Part shown: piece after piece, positions 11,630 through 23,639 of the stretch
Numbering within the stretch: position 1 is the stretch's first letter
How the letters are laid out: each line of letters begins with the position of its first letter
Program-made: the position numbers and the translations under genes
Origin: Microbotryum silenes-acaulis
Taxonomy: Eukaryota > Basidiomycota > Microbotryomycetes > Microbotryales > Microbotryaceae
Reading direction: 5' to 3'
DNA length: 64,000 nucleotides
Assembly: GCA_003665825.1 (NCBI GenBank)
Contig: QPFY01000016.1
Location: 1 to 64,000, forward strand
The notes under the pieces: generated by a model
The model's input: only the letters and a program-made list of their open reading frames with translations
What the model was told of the DNA's origin: nothing
Databases searched by the model: none

Positions 11630-14209
11630 AGTGAGTTGGCCCATAATGGACCGAGCTTGGCCTTGTTTTGACTCGTATGACTGACGCCACTGGCCCACGC
11701 CCGAATTGGGGCCGTTGCAGTGACCGCCCGCGCAGGCACGAACCTCGCGCGCCAGAGCGCCGGCGCATCGACAGGGCCAGTGCGCAGGAGCGCGCGCCTC
11801 GCTGAAAAGGACGCGACGCGCGTGGCACACGGCGCCGACTCGCCCGCTCAGGCTCTTGCCTCGACCTCGACCTCGCCCTCGCCCTCGCCCTCGCCCTCGA
11901 CCTCTGTAGCCACAAACTCGGCCGCGACATCGAGCTCAAGCTCACCCTCACACGCAACCCCCAACGCGTACGACCTCGCTGAACTGAGGGACGCGGTCTC
12001 TCCCTTGGTATCGTCGAGCCACTCGACCCCGATACAACCGCGCCGACAGCCGGCCTCGAACGAGCGAGCAACCGCCAGAGCCGGGAGGATCTCCGAAGCG
12101 GTCCAGATGGACCAAAAACATTGTCCGGCCCTCGAGGCCTACTTCTTCGGCCATCCGACCGCTGAGGAGCTCGCTAAGAAGATCTGGTCCAAGGAGTTCA
12201 AGATTGGCACCGAAGAAGCGCTGGGCGAGGTCATAGCAGGTGTCATCAACACGGTCAGTCGACGCCTGGGCTACTCGATGGTGTGTATTCCTTCGAGAGC
12301 TGACTCGCCTTCCCATTGCCGTGTGTCTTACTGTTGGACCTCTAGACTGGAGACCGGCGATTGGTCGCCTGCCGGAACTCGCCACAATACATCGGCGTCG
12401 CACCTGACCGCGTGGAGACGACCGAGAAGACGGCCGATGTTGTGCTCTTGACCCACGCTGCGGTCGCGCACGATCCAACCCTCCCGGATGTATGGGCCCT
12501 TCCCAGTCACGCCGATCCGCAAGCCAAGGAACTTGACGCCGATGCGGGCCCCGACACCAACGTGAACTCCGACGCGAACGAAAACGGCAAGGGCCAGCAT
12601 CACGACGAGGACAACAACGCAGAAGAAGACAGCACGAACAAGGCCAAGGTCAAGGACAAGGTGGGCCTGAACCAGGCCAAACGCTCCTTTACGCAAGTGG
12701 CCGCCGTCGGCGAGACCAAAGCCGGCAACTCCAACGCCGAGGGCCAGTTGTTCCGACGGTTGTCGGCACTCCTCGCGACGCCGATTCGGGAACATGCGAT
12801 CGGGTTCACCCTGCGTGGCGACCGTCTAAAAGTTTACGTCATGGCTGCTTGCGGGATGTTCGTCACCAACTCCAGAACGGTCACCGAAGAGAATGGAGAG
12901 CTGTCGACGTTCTTGTACCGTCTCGTCCAACACAGCGATCGGCTTAACGGCATTCTTGCCACCACAACCTCGCTCGACGACCGCTGCGGCCCGTTCACGT
13001 ACTGCCCCGACTTCTTCCCACCGGCGGCCTCAGAGTTCAGCTGGGGGGCAAGGATGATGTCCAACTTCAAGATTCAGAAGCTTTTGTTCCGTCGACAAAG
13101 AGAGTGCGGCCGCGCGACGTCGACATACGAGATCAACCTTGGTGAGGGCGCCAACAGCAGGACCTGCGCAATGACGATCATTTGGGTCGAGGAGTCGCGC
13201 AACTCGGACTTGGTCGAGATCCGCAACGTGATCCAAGAAAAGAGACCCCGAGGGCTCGCTCCGCTGGTCGGCGTCTTTCGCACCGAATACAGGACCCTCC
13301 CCATCTTCCTACCCGTCGACGAATCCCTCGACGGTATCACCCCGCGGGCCAAGGAAGTCGTCGTTTACGAAGAGTGCTACAACCCACTCGCCACGCTCGA
13401 CAATACCAAGGAGCTCGCGCGCGCTCTCGAAGGTGCGATTGAGGGTGAGTGCTCAGCGCAGAGCGGGACAGCGCGCTGAAGGATGTGCCAACACTGACGA
13501 CCCTTTGCCTTGCGTGACAGGGCATCGCCAGCTTTGGAACTACGGCTTCATCCACCGGGACGTGTCCTATGGCAACGTAATGGTGGACCAAAACGGCAAA
13601 GGGATATTGATTGACTACAATCTGGCGGTGAAGAAGGCTCGAACGGCAGAAGAAGAGTGTCGCCTCAGGCGCTCGGTACGTTCTCGCGTCCGTGCTAGCC
13701 CTCGACACGTTCTTGGTCTCACCCAACTCCTTCCCACCCTTCCCCTGTACCATGATCAACCACAGGGCACGCTACCCTATATCTCCCGACTCTTGCTCAG
13801 CCCCGCAACCGAGGGTGTGGTGCACGAGCGCTGGCATGATATGGAGTCGTTTTTCTATGTGGCGTGCCGCACGGCTTTTCAGTCTGAATTTGCCGACGCG
13901 CCCTTTTTCGAAAAGCCGAAAGCCGCGCGTATCTGGAACGTGTGGAATGCCGGGGATCTCGACGATGCAGCAGCCAGGAAAGACCGGCTGCTTCTGGACG
14001 TCGGCTTCGAGGAGCTCCTGGACGCATGCGCATCTCGTTGGTCTGGCGTGGAGAAGGTTCTGAGTGTCCTGCAGCAAAATTGCTCACTGAATTGGTCTTT
14101 ATCGAGGCTGAGATACATCGAGACGGAGCAAGAACTTGCGTCACGTTGGAACTCCGATCAGATGTCGTATGAACACGTTCAGGCGGCTTTCAGGGCCCTT
14201 TGCGAGTAG
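11630..14209 (+). CDS. FunK1-type fungal protein kinase, copy 2 (best preserved)
   Basis: Fungal-specific kinase-like protein, probably cytosolic or nuclear with unknown substrate. Exons: about 11721-12280, 12346-13444, 13521-13675, 13766-14209 (stop TAG). Introns are 12281-12345, 13445-13520 (GTGAGT...ACAG) and 13676-13765 (GTACG...ACAG). All three keep frame. A GTGAGT at 11630 with a TTGCAG acceptor ending at 11720 suggests a further 5' exon; its ATG is not resolved. The N-terminus is Ser/Thr/Pro-rich with RRSARL, shared with copy 1. Mid-protein conserved segments include ALEAYFFGHPTAEELAKKIW. The catalytic region has FIHRDVSYGNVMVD and LIDYNLAV (DYN replaces DFG), then GTLPYISRLLL and HERWHDMESFFYV. 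The C-terminus MSYEHVQAAF matches the other copies. No lesion is visible in these exons. Confidence 0.8.
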
Positions 14210-14479
14210 AACCGTGCTCGAAATCCCCATTCCTGTTTTGCATTTCTATGGACGAATCTGAAAGTAATACTAGACATCGTACTGTGCGTTGTGATCAAAC
14301 TCCTAGGTCCCGTATGCTCAGACCAATCGACATCATCCTGCCGAACCCGATACGATCAACGAAAGGAGTGGGGCGAGTTTCGGTGGGACTGCGGCGGGGC
14401 TATAACGAAAGCAACCCTCCATAGACCAGACAGGCACCAAAGCTTCAGTAGTGTGTTTCGACCTATTTATATGGGCACT

Positions 14480-14700
14480 TTTCAACTACCAAATACCAAA
14501 TTCCCCCGCCAGCTGCCCGCCAGTTCTGCGCGCGCTGTCCAGCGCGATCCTTGCAAAGATGGTCGGACGAGCGCCATTTCGTATTTGAGAGGGCGACGGC
14601 CCCCGCAGCCTTCGGCCAAGAGCGCTCGCGATCTCCGAAACGATCAAATGCGATTTATCACGACACATCATACATACATCATCGGAGCGGTATTCGGGCT
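14480..14700 (+). repeat. Dispersed repeat S (inverted copy at 36175-36330)
   Basis: The order of segments CCAAATACCA, CCTTGCAAAG, TATTTGAGAG, CAGCCTTCGGCCA and GCTCGCGATCTCCGAAA recurs on the opposite strand at 36175-36330. No coding support. The rest of 14210-14985 shows nothing recognisable. Confidence 0.55.
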
Positions 14701-14984
14701 GGCGGAGCAAAGGACCGCCCACGCGATCACGTATTCGAGCGCTCACCCGGAGAGGGTGACGGTAAGCGATGATGAAAGTTGGGGTTCACATGATCATACG
14801 ACAATGTGCGCTGGGGTTCACACGATGATGTGACAATATGTTCGGGTTGACGTGCATTACATCACCAACTGTCCTTTCCATGTACCCATGCGTTCCTTCT
14901 TCATGTTCCAACAACGTCCACGGACAGCACCATCACAATCTTCATATCGATCATGTCAGCGGTTAGCGCCACGCGGTCGGAGTC

Positions 14985-17600
14985 GAATCGGCCGAATTGA
15001 AATGTATCGACTGGCGTATCGGGTCGCGTTCAAAACACGGTGTCAGAGAGGTAGGGCCGTCGATGTTAGAAGTATCGTCGAGTTGAAGCTTGAGTTGACC
15101 AAACGAGTTGGAGTGGCGATTCGGGCAAGGTGGGCACATCGAGGCGGACACATGTCAGTTGGGGCTTGATCGTCCATCGAGTATGGCCGAAGCAAGTTGC
15201 CTGGGAGATGGACGGGTCCAGCTGACCATCGATCGTCGGAGCGCCGAACGGTCCGAGTCGAGACGACGCTGCTCGATGAAGTGGCTCAAGTGCCGAGCCA
15301 ACCGAGAAGAGCGCAGAAGAGTCAAGCTGATCCCAATGAAATGACAGAACTCGGGTCGAGAGAAGTCGTGTTGGCGATCGTAGGATTGAATCACAAGCTT
15401 GTGGCATGGGTGTGGGCGATGTGTGAGCAAGTCGGTGCGAAGCTGAGGATCGAGTCGGATCTAGCGCGCCAAGGATGTCGGGCAATGCTGTGGAAGACAA
15501 ATGAGCGTTTGAAGTAGTTCCAGTATTGACGGGACTTGAGAGGATGGCCCGGATTGGAGAGGAGAGCATACCAGACTGGGGACCTGGTTGATCGAGCTAA
15601 TCCGCCGGTGTGGATGCGAAGATCACGGGGCAGTGTCGAGCTGGGTGCGGCGACACAGATCAAGACGAGGTGAGGTCAAGCGTGGCGATAGGTGAACTTG
15701 CCAGATGAGTCAAGAATGGGGCGATCGTGGGGTTGGCGCTCATGGTGAGTAGGTCAGTTGATGACAGTAAGTCCATGGCGATCGAGCACGAGTGCGGTGG
15801 AAGGTTGACGGTCGAGGCGGTCGAGGCGGTCGAGGCGGCCATCGCGAGGTGCGAGCGGATTATTCGTTCGCACGTGATGATGATGGGATGAGCACGGACG
15901 GGGACAAGACCGAGCTGGAGAGGTCTGTCAGTTCGGTCGGTCGATCGGTCGATCGGATCGCAGGTCGATGATGGGTGCGGATGGGCATCGGTCAAATGTT
16001 CGCCGAGTCGAGCAACAGATGTTCCGACAAACCCCGAGCTTGCCGCGTCGATGAGACCCGTCGATTCGATCAACAAAGGGATGTGACAGCGAGTGATTGC
16101 ACTCGAGCAATCGGTCGACGTTGACGACGCGAGTGAGCGATGTGGGGGTGGCGGAGGAAATCGTTACAGGTCGACAGCGGTGTTCGGGGTGGGCGAAAGT
16201 TGAGTCTCGGGTGGCGGAGGCAGCAGCGGCAAAGATTTGCACGCTCTTCGACGAACGATCTGTCGCACCGAGTCGAGTTCTGAGGTCAGGGGTCACGGAG
16301 AGGAGATCGAGGTCGAGCAAAGCAAGTTTCGCCAGATAAGTGTCGATCCCCAATTGGAAACAGTGGACGCTCATTCATCCGTGAGAGCTAGAAACGGTTT
16401 CGAGCGAGTCGAGTTGAGCGCAGGCAGAAATCTGAGACCTGGTAGAGCAAATCAAAGGTCAAACATGAGCAAGAGTGCACACACTTGCAACACGAGGTGT
16501 GAAGGAAGGGAAGGATTTCAGGTTGAAAGTACGCACTGAGCTTTCGGACGTTTTGCTCGCCCAGGAAATGCCCAATCAGTTCGTCGACACCATGCGAGGA
16601 GGTGAATGCATGAAGAAGCGAAACGAGAGGAAATCGAACACGGTGCATCGCTGAGCGCAGTCCTTGACCGCATGTCCAGGGTTGCTGAAGCGTGTACGAA
16701 CGTGCAAGTCGCCGTGGTGGGATAACGATCGCCCGTATCAAGCTGGTCGAGCGAATCGCCGAGGTCGATTGAGAGTGCGAAGGATCGTTACGGTCCGAGG
16801 CCAAAGTCGAGCGCCGAGTGGTCCCAAGAAGCCCGAGGCGTTACTTTATATTTCGACGTGCGCAACGTAGGATGGTGATCGAGTAAGATGTGAAGCGATG
16901 AGGAGGTGTTCCGTGGCAAATCCCGAGAGTTTTGCCGGAAAGTCGACTGGATGGTGCGATCGACGACGTTGAAAGCCAGCGCGCAAGTCCGATCAACTTC
17001 AACAGCAAGGGGGCGAGCTGGAAGGTGGGCTACTGAGGTGCCATGAGATGAAACGTAGACAGTCTATAAGTTTGGACGGATGACTCGACGAGCTCGATCA
17101 CGAGCGCGCGCGGTTCAGTTAATTCGCGGCGCGGTCGAGACGGGACGGGGTGATAGTGCTTGAGGCAATGCGGGTCTCCGATCTCGACATCGACGCAATC
17201 GTGCTTGAGACTGGCCGTGAGAGGTATCGAGGAAGGGTGATTTGCAACTCGAATGTAGAGCGTGCGAGCGAAGCTCTCCATTCGAGGGAGAGCTCTTTTT
17301 CCGGGTCGTCCGTGCGCGCTGACACGGCATATCTTTCGTCGCTTGCCTCAGCCAGCTCGGGGTGACACGTCGAGTGCCCGGGCGAGTAAGGTCGAGCCGC
17401 ATGTACCGGGCAAGTGACGTTCCAACATGGCGGCAAGGTCTCGCGTCGTCGTCTCGTCGGGCAGTGGGAGGAAAAGACGAGTCACCTCGAGTGGTGCGAG
17501 TAGTGCGGTGAGGCCTGTGAGGGGCGAGAGGCAAAGGAGCGCGCGACAAAAGTCGTCGAGGCCACAACAACTAGTGTCTAGTGTATTTCTCTCTCCTTAT
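14985..17600. repeat. Non-coding dispersed repeat family R, copy II
   Basis: The first half (15059-16190) is colinear with copy I. The second half (16190-17075) has the block with GGCGGAGGCAGCAGCGGCAA, also seen near 25410, 37520 and 39070. 17075-17340 repeats the block found at the start of copy I. No supported gene. Confidence 0.65.
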
Positions 17601-17667
17601 TGAGTCTCCTTCCAGCCTCAACCTCATTTCAGAAGCACGATTCTCCCGAACCGGTACGAGCTGTGGT

Positions 17668-18270
17668 CAAGGATCCGCATTAAATCTGATCTGATCTGAT
17701 CTGATCTGATCTGATCTGACAGGGGTCAGATCAAGTTCAGATCAATCAAGCCTCGAGGAAAAAAATCCAAAATAGGCGGTACCTAGATGGGCCATTGTGA
17801 TTTGAAATGCCAGCTGCGGCGCACCTCAGCTGATCATGAGAGAGAATGGATCGCGCCATCTGCCATCTGCCATCGCCGCCGCATTGGGTGTCGGCCCCGC
17901 GCCACAGAAATACTACAGGGTGTGGTCCTCCTCTGATGGGTCTTCGTTGCAGTGTCAAGTGCTGAAACACTTTCTTATAGGGATCATGCGACCCAATCCA
18001 GTCATAAAAGCGGGGAGCTCCTCCACAAAGCGGCGGCTTAGCAAGGTGATCACTTTGGAGGATGATGAGGATGAGGATGAGATGAGGATGAGATTGAGGA
18101 AGAAGATGGGGATTTCAACATGTAGACATGTAGAAGTCTCTCTGCGCCAAATTAGGCAATTTCATGTCTCAGATCAAATTGATCTGCTCAGCTCAGATCA
18201 AGATCAGATCAATCAAGGGAGAATCAGAAAAATTCAGATCTGATCTGATCTGATCTAATGCGGACCCTTG
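17668..18270. mobile_element. Putative 603-bp non-autonomous inverted-repeat element with GATCT arrays
   Basis: Both ends carry the 15-bp terminal inverted repeat CAAGG(A/G)TCCGCATTA (14 of 15 identical). Inside each end is an array of the pentamer ATCTG: about seven units at 17684-17720 and about four at 18235-18255, with looser GATCA/GATCT copies at 17730-17745 and 18170-18225. The middle (17825-18160) has an open frame with acidic residues but no recognised domain. No matching target duplication was seen. Confidence 0.6.
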
Positions 18271-18299
18271 CCAGCTAGATCGAGCGTGCCTGCAGTGAA

Positions 18300-18332
18300 G
18301 GCACCTAACCTCACCTAACCTCACCTAACCCG
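18300..18332. repeat. 10-bp tandem repeat, telomere-like
   Basis: Three units of CTAACCTCAC-type sequence; the opposite strand reads GGTTAGGTGA repeats. It lies directly before the point where FunK1 copy 3 becomes homologous to copy 2. Confidence 0.7.
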
Positions 18333-18354
18333 ACTGACGCGAATTTCATCTTCG

Positions 18355-20888
18355 CACGCTCAGGCTCTTGCCTCCGCCTCCGCCTCCGCCTCGTCTTTGA
18401 ACTCGACCTCCGCCTCGTCGGCGTCCTCAGTGGCAACGAACCCGGTCGCGGCATCTAGCTTCAGCGCAAGTAGTCTTGACGCAGCTTCAACATCCGCCGC
18501 CCCCCAGCTGCCTTCGACGTCTAACACGACGACCTTGCTGCCGTGAGGGACGCGCTCTGCTGCTGGCCAAGACAGCGACCGCAAGAGACCGCAAGCGCGC
18601 CCAGGAACGCGACCGCAAACTCGGCGTCGGGCCCTCTACCTCGATATCGCACTCGTCGAGCCATTCGACCCTGGTACGAGTGCACCGGGAGGCGGCTACG
18701 GGAGAGCGAGCAGCAGCCAGAGCCGAAAGGATCTTCAAAGCCGTCCAGATGGAGCTCAATTACAGTCCGGCCCTCGAGGCCTACTTCTTCAGCCCGCCGA
18801 CCCCTGAGGAGCTCGCAAACATAATCTGGCCCAAGGAGCACGAGATTGGCACCGAAAAAGCGCTGAGCGAGATCATAGCAGGTGTCATCAACAAGGTCAG
18901 TCGACGCCTGGGCTACTCGATCGCTTGGCAGGGTGGGTGTGCGCAGTGTATTCCTTCGAGAGCTGACTCGCCTTCCCAATGTCGTTTCTCGCGGGGACTC
19001 TAGACCGGCGACCGGCGACTGGTCGCCTGCAAGAACTCGCCCCAGTACATCAGCGTTTCCCCTTACCGCAAGGAAACGACCGAGACGACGGCCGACGTCG
19101 TGCTCTTGACTCGCGCTGCGGTCGCGCACGACCCAACCCTCCCGAATGTATGGGCCCTTCCCAGCCACGCCGATCCGCAAGCCAAGAAACCCGACGCCGA
19201 TGCGGATCCCGACACCAATGTGAACTTCAACGCGAACGAAAACGGCAAGAACCAGCATCAGAACGATGAGGCCGAGGCCAAGGACGCCGAGGACGACGGG
19301 TACGACGAGTACGCCGAGGACGACGATGAGAACAAGGCCGAGGCCAAGGTGGACCTGAACCGGTCCAAACGCTCCTTCACGCACGTGGCCGCCGTCGGCG
19401 AGACCAAAGCGGGCAACACCAGAGCCGAGGGCCAGTTGTTCAGACGGTTGTCAGCACTCCTCGCGACGCCGATTCAAGAATATGCGATCGGGTTCACCCT
19501 GCGCGGCGACCGTCTCAAAGTCTACGTTATGACTGCTTGCGGCGTGTTCTTCACCAACTTCAAGACAGTCACCGAAAACAACGGAGAGTTGTCGACCTTT
19601 TTGTACCGTCTGATTAAACACAGTGATCGGCATAACGGCGTTCTCGCCACCACGACCTCGCTCGACGACCGCCACGGCCCGTTCACGCTCTGCCCGGACT
19701 TCTTTCCGCCGGCCGCCTCAGATTTCAGCTGGGGGGCAACGACGATGTCCAACGTCAAGATCGAGAAGCTTCTCTTCCGTCGACGCAGAGATTGCGGTCG
19801 CGCGACGTCGACATACGAGATCACCGTTAATGAGGGCGCCAACGTCAGGACCCGCGCGATGACGATCGCCTGGGTCGAGGAGTCGCGCAACTCGGACTTG
19901 GTCGAGATCCGCAACGTGATCCAAGAAAAGAGACCCCGAGGGCTCGCTCCGCTGGTCGGCGTCTTTCGCACCGAATACAGGACCCTCCCCATCTTCCTAC
20001 CCGGCGACGAATTCCTGAAAGATGTCACCCCGCGGGCCAGGGAGGTCGTCGTTCACGAAGAGTGTTACAACCCACTCGCCACGCTCGACAACGCCAAGCA
20101 GCTCGCGCGCGCTCTCGAAGGTGCGATTGAGGGTGAGTGCTCAGAGCGGAGCGGGACAGTGCGCTCAGAAGTGTACCTACACTGACGACCCTTCGCCGTG
20201 TGTGACAGGTCATCGTCAGCTCTGGAACTACGGCTTCATCCACCGGGACGTGTCGTATGGCAACGTAATGGTCGACCGGCACGGCGATGGGGTCCTGATC
20301 GACTACAATTTGGCGGTCAAGAAGGCTCGAACGGCAGAAGACGAGTGTCGCCTCAACCGCTCGGTACGTTCTCGCGTCCGTGCTAGCCCTCGACACGTTC
20401 TTGGTCTCACCCAACTCCTTCCCACCCTTCCCCTGTACCATGATCAACCACAGGGCACGCTACCCTATATCTCCCGACTCTTGCTCAGCCCGGCAACTGA
20501 GGGTGTGGTGCACGAGCGCTGGCATGATATAGAGTCGTTTTTCTATGTGGCGTGCCGCACGGCTTTTCTATGTGGGCCTGCCAACGCGCCCTTTTTCGAG
20601 AAGTCGAAAGCCGTGCAAATCTGGAATGCGTGGAATGGCGAGTATCCCGAAGCCCACAAACGCTGTCTGAGTATGGGATTCGGTTTCAAGAAGCTCCTGA
20701 ATGCATGCGCGTCCCGTTGGCATAGCGTTGAGGACCTTCTGACGATCCTAAAGGACAACTGTTCGATTGCCACGGCTTGCATTGATATGGACACAACAGA
20801 AGCGTTTGAGGCCAAACTTTGTGAGTTCTGGGATACCGATGTGATGTCGTACGAGATCATCCAGACACGCCTGAGAGGCCTTTGCTGA
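18355..20888 (+). CDS. FunK1-type fungal protein kinase, copy 3 (5' truncated)
   Basis: Close relative of copy 2 in the same orientation. Homology starts abruptly at about 18355 inside the Ser-rich N-terminal region, so no natural start codon is seen. Exons: up to about 18925, 19004-20132, 20209-20363, 20454-20888 (stop TGA). The introns at 20133-20208 and 20364-20453 match copy 2. For the first intron, ATCGCTTGGCAGGGTGGG interrupts the position of the copy 2 donor, and no GT gives the right phase, so splicing there may be impaired. Catalytic segment FIHRDVSYGNVMVD, LIDYNLAV and HERWHDIESFFYV are intact. An acidic linker of alternating Glu/Asp/Ala near 19255-19345 is longer than in copy 2. 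Likely a recent paralogue that may no longer be expressed as a full protein. Confidence 0.7.
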
Positions 20889-21369
20889 AGCAGCCTGATG
20901 GCGAGAATGAGAACGTGTTAAATATCTCTCTGAAGAATGAAATGCCAAACTGTGCCCGTGCTCTGCGCTGTGAGTAACCTTAGTGCATGGGTTATAAACT
21001 TGAAGTGAGTAGTCGTCTTGACGAATGAAGAGTTGACTCTGTGCGTAGAAGCTGTATGATTGTGCAGTTGTTTCGTTTTCAAAAGACAAACTCATCAGGT
21101 GCTTGCGCTTCCAAGGCCTTCGACAAGAAGCAATTCGCTATTAGCAGCCTGAATTCTATAGGTCAGAAAATTGATGAGAATAAAACTTTGATCTCGGACT
21201 TAGAAGAAAATTCTCAGAAGTTGGCCCATGACTGATAAGTGGAGGTCAGAAGCTTGCTATGGTCCTCGCCGAACCGACAGAAGCTGTCGCCCGTTCGGCT
21301 CTGGGTGCCAAAGTCCAGCTACGAAGCTGGAGATGAACGAGATAATGAGCGTTGCAAATTGCAGACAAA

Positions 21370-21560
21370 ACTGAGAGAGGTAATATAAAGCAACAATAAA
21401 GGAGAGAGAGCCGAGGAGAAAGGGAGTGAAGATATTATGAGCATTGCCGAGAGAGGGGGAGAGCGGGAGTGAAGACATTACGGGCATTGCCGAGAGAGAG
21501 AAAATAGAGTAGAGAGGAGAGAAGAGAAGAGACGAGACCGGGAGAAAGAGAGAGGTTCAC
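21370..21560. repeat. Purine-rich tract with imperfect ~50-bp tandem units
   Basis: Nearly pure G/A runs with two units containing GGAGTGAAGAYATTAYGRGC followed by ATTGCCGAGAGAG. It could form non-B DNA. 20889-21370 otherwise shows no supported gene. Confidence 0.55.
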
Positions 21561-21965
21561 ACTCGAAGTTTGAGATAAGATCGTCCCCAGTCGATGAAGC
21601 AAAAGCCCCCGTCGTCGGGTCGAACCAATACGTTCCCGTCGCGGATATCGCTGTGAACAATACCAAGCTCAACGAAAGCCTTCTCGATCTCCCTGCGCAT
21701 CGAGTAAGAAGTGGAAGAACAGGTGCGTCAGCATCACGCTGAGCTTGAGTTAATCAGGAAAAGATCTTGTCGTCGACAACTACTAGTAGCCGCGACCCGA
21801 AGACTTACTGCCATTGGCCAGACCTTTCACAAAAGTCAGGGAATTCATGTAGGTCCCCATATTCTCAAGCACCATGGCGTACCCATTGCCATTAGTCCTT
21901 CGGTACGTGCCGGAAGACGTGCTGGTAGAACAGCATCTCGCAGATGACCGGGCCAACGTAATCAC
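21560..21965 (-). pseudogene. Fragment of a second kinase-like family
   Basis: On the minus strand, 21700-21560 encodes a kinase-like catalytic loop (GIVHSDIRDGNVLV) followed by FCFIDWGRSYLK, the HxD...N and D-x-G positions of protein-kinase-like folds. Upstream, 21965-21800 encodes pieces resembling the N-lobe/hinge (FYQHVFRHVPKD in one frame, then NGYAMVLENMG in another), so at least one frame change separates them. It is not FunK1: the loop lacks the HRDxSYGN signature. Function and substrate unknown. No complete domain remains. Confidence 0.5.
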
Positions 21966-22203
21966 ACGTCACGAGCTACTGCCGACGGGTATCTTGCGAA
22001 CGTGGTGCGAGTCAACCGACCTTTGTCCTCATCGGCCAAAGCCGAAGTACCTCTTGTTGACCACCCTGCTCCGAACACGAGGTACTTTCTCAAGGCCGAT
22101 GAGGACAACGGTCGGTTGACCCGCACCACCTTCGCAAGCCACCCGCGGACAGTAGCTCGTGACGTGTAATTACGTCGGCTCGGTCATCCGCGAGACGCTG
22201 TTC
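21928..22203. repeat. Large imperfect inverted repeat (arms ~125 bp, loop 26 bp)
   Basis: The left arm 21928-22053 and the right arm 22080-22203 are reverse complements with scattered mismatches. Shared blocks include GTCACGAGCTACTG and TGTCCTCATCGGCC. The left arm overlaps the kinase-like fragment, so the repeat probably arose by inverted duplication of part of it. Confidence 0.8.
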
Positions 22204-22589
22204 CTTGGGCCCGCGTCGCAAGCCGGCCGCGAGACCGAGAGCACCCGAAGACATCCAAAAGCACCACATCGACAACTCGAATTCAAATGACGAGGAAGCG
22301 CTGAACCACAATGCCCAGGTCACGAAGAACGGAAGTCAGAAGCGAGGGAGGGAGGAGCAGCACGAAAGGCGCGATGTGGATGAGGACGCTAATAGCGGGA
22401 TCACGGAGACCGCTGAAGAAAATGGCATTGGAGGTTATTAGAAGGCAAACCAAAAATAACAGGGGAAGGCGAAGTGAGAATGGTGTTCTAAACTGGGTAG
22501 AAACTTGTGAAATTGTGGACCTCATTCGCTCGCTTATGGTGGGTAGTAACCACTATTTAACCGTAGCTCATGTGGTCTGTAAAAGCGGG

Positions 22590-22700
22590 ACGATCCCGGG
22601 ATCATCCCGGGATCGGGCCCCCGATTTGAAATCGGCGCAGCGATCCCAAATGCATCTCGAATCGATCCCAAATGCGTTTCAAATCCTCGCGGGATCGATC
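22590..22700. repeat. Cluster of short palindromes (GATCCCGGGATC and others)
   Basis: Contains GATCCCGGGATC at 22592-22603, a second copy offset beside it, CCGATTTGAAATCGG at 22621-22635, and two direct copies of CGATCCCAAATGC. No gene is supported between 22205 and 23620. Confidence 0.6.
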
Positions 22701-23639
22701 CATGCCCAACGATTAATAGGGGCATAGAACTCGTGTGAGAGGGCCGATTGCGCAAGGTAGAGTGGACCATTATGTTATTATTACTCAAAGCTTGTGCCAA
22801 TATACTACTGAAACGGTACAAGGCCCCATGCGGATGCGGTGGAGCATCGCACCACCAGGCCTGCAATCTGCTCTTCAGTGTGATGTGGGCAGCGATCGAG
22901 AGCAACGAAACGAGCTTGGTTAATGCGCGCTACCCCACCCCGAGCCTGAACAACAGGTGACACAACGAAGGGCCGACCGGGGGTGAAGCAACCCGAGGAG
23001 CGAAAGGCGAAAGCGCGACCGAAGATTTGAACTTTGTCGCACCGGCGTCCAGCGCGCGATCGGCCGGATCGGCCGCGGACGGCCGACCGCGCTTTGTCCG
23101 ACGTCCCGATGCTCTCTTGTGCGACGTCAACGACAGTTACCTACCAGCGAGCATTGAACATTAGGACCAGTCAGTTCGAGCTGTACATATCTCCTGGCGC
23201 TGCGACATGCCCGAGCACTTACACGATGGTGTTACCCCACCTCCTGTCGTCTCCAGCGCCTGCATTCGACGGCTCGGACATAGGACGTTCACGTGATGTC
23301 GTCACCCCGCTTCCCCACAGAAGCCATGTCACCTCCTCCTCCCGCGTCCCATAGTCCAATCGAGTGCCAAAGAACCGACCTCAGTTGGGAGTGACCAAAC
23401 CTCGACCACCCTCGCACCCAATCAGTCGACCTTGCCCCACCCCAATGTGGGGCGATCAACCTCAAAGTCCCGCGTCGGTAAATGCATGACGGTGGAGGAG
23501 GCGATCGAGGCGGCACGAAGAGACTGACAGAACCGCATGCAAGTAATGGAGGTTGACAAGGCAAGGTTATCGAGGCGAAATCATTATGGTCCCTCGTGCC
23601 CTCACTGACGAGCACGTGACTTTTGGCACCTTCAATAGT

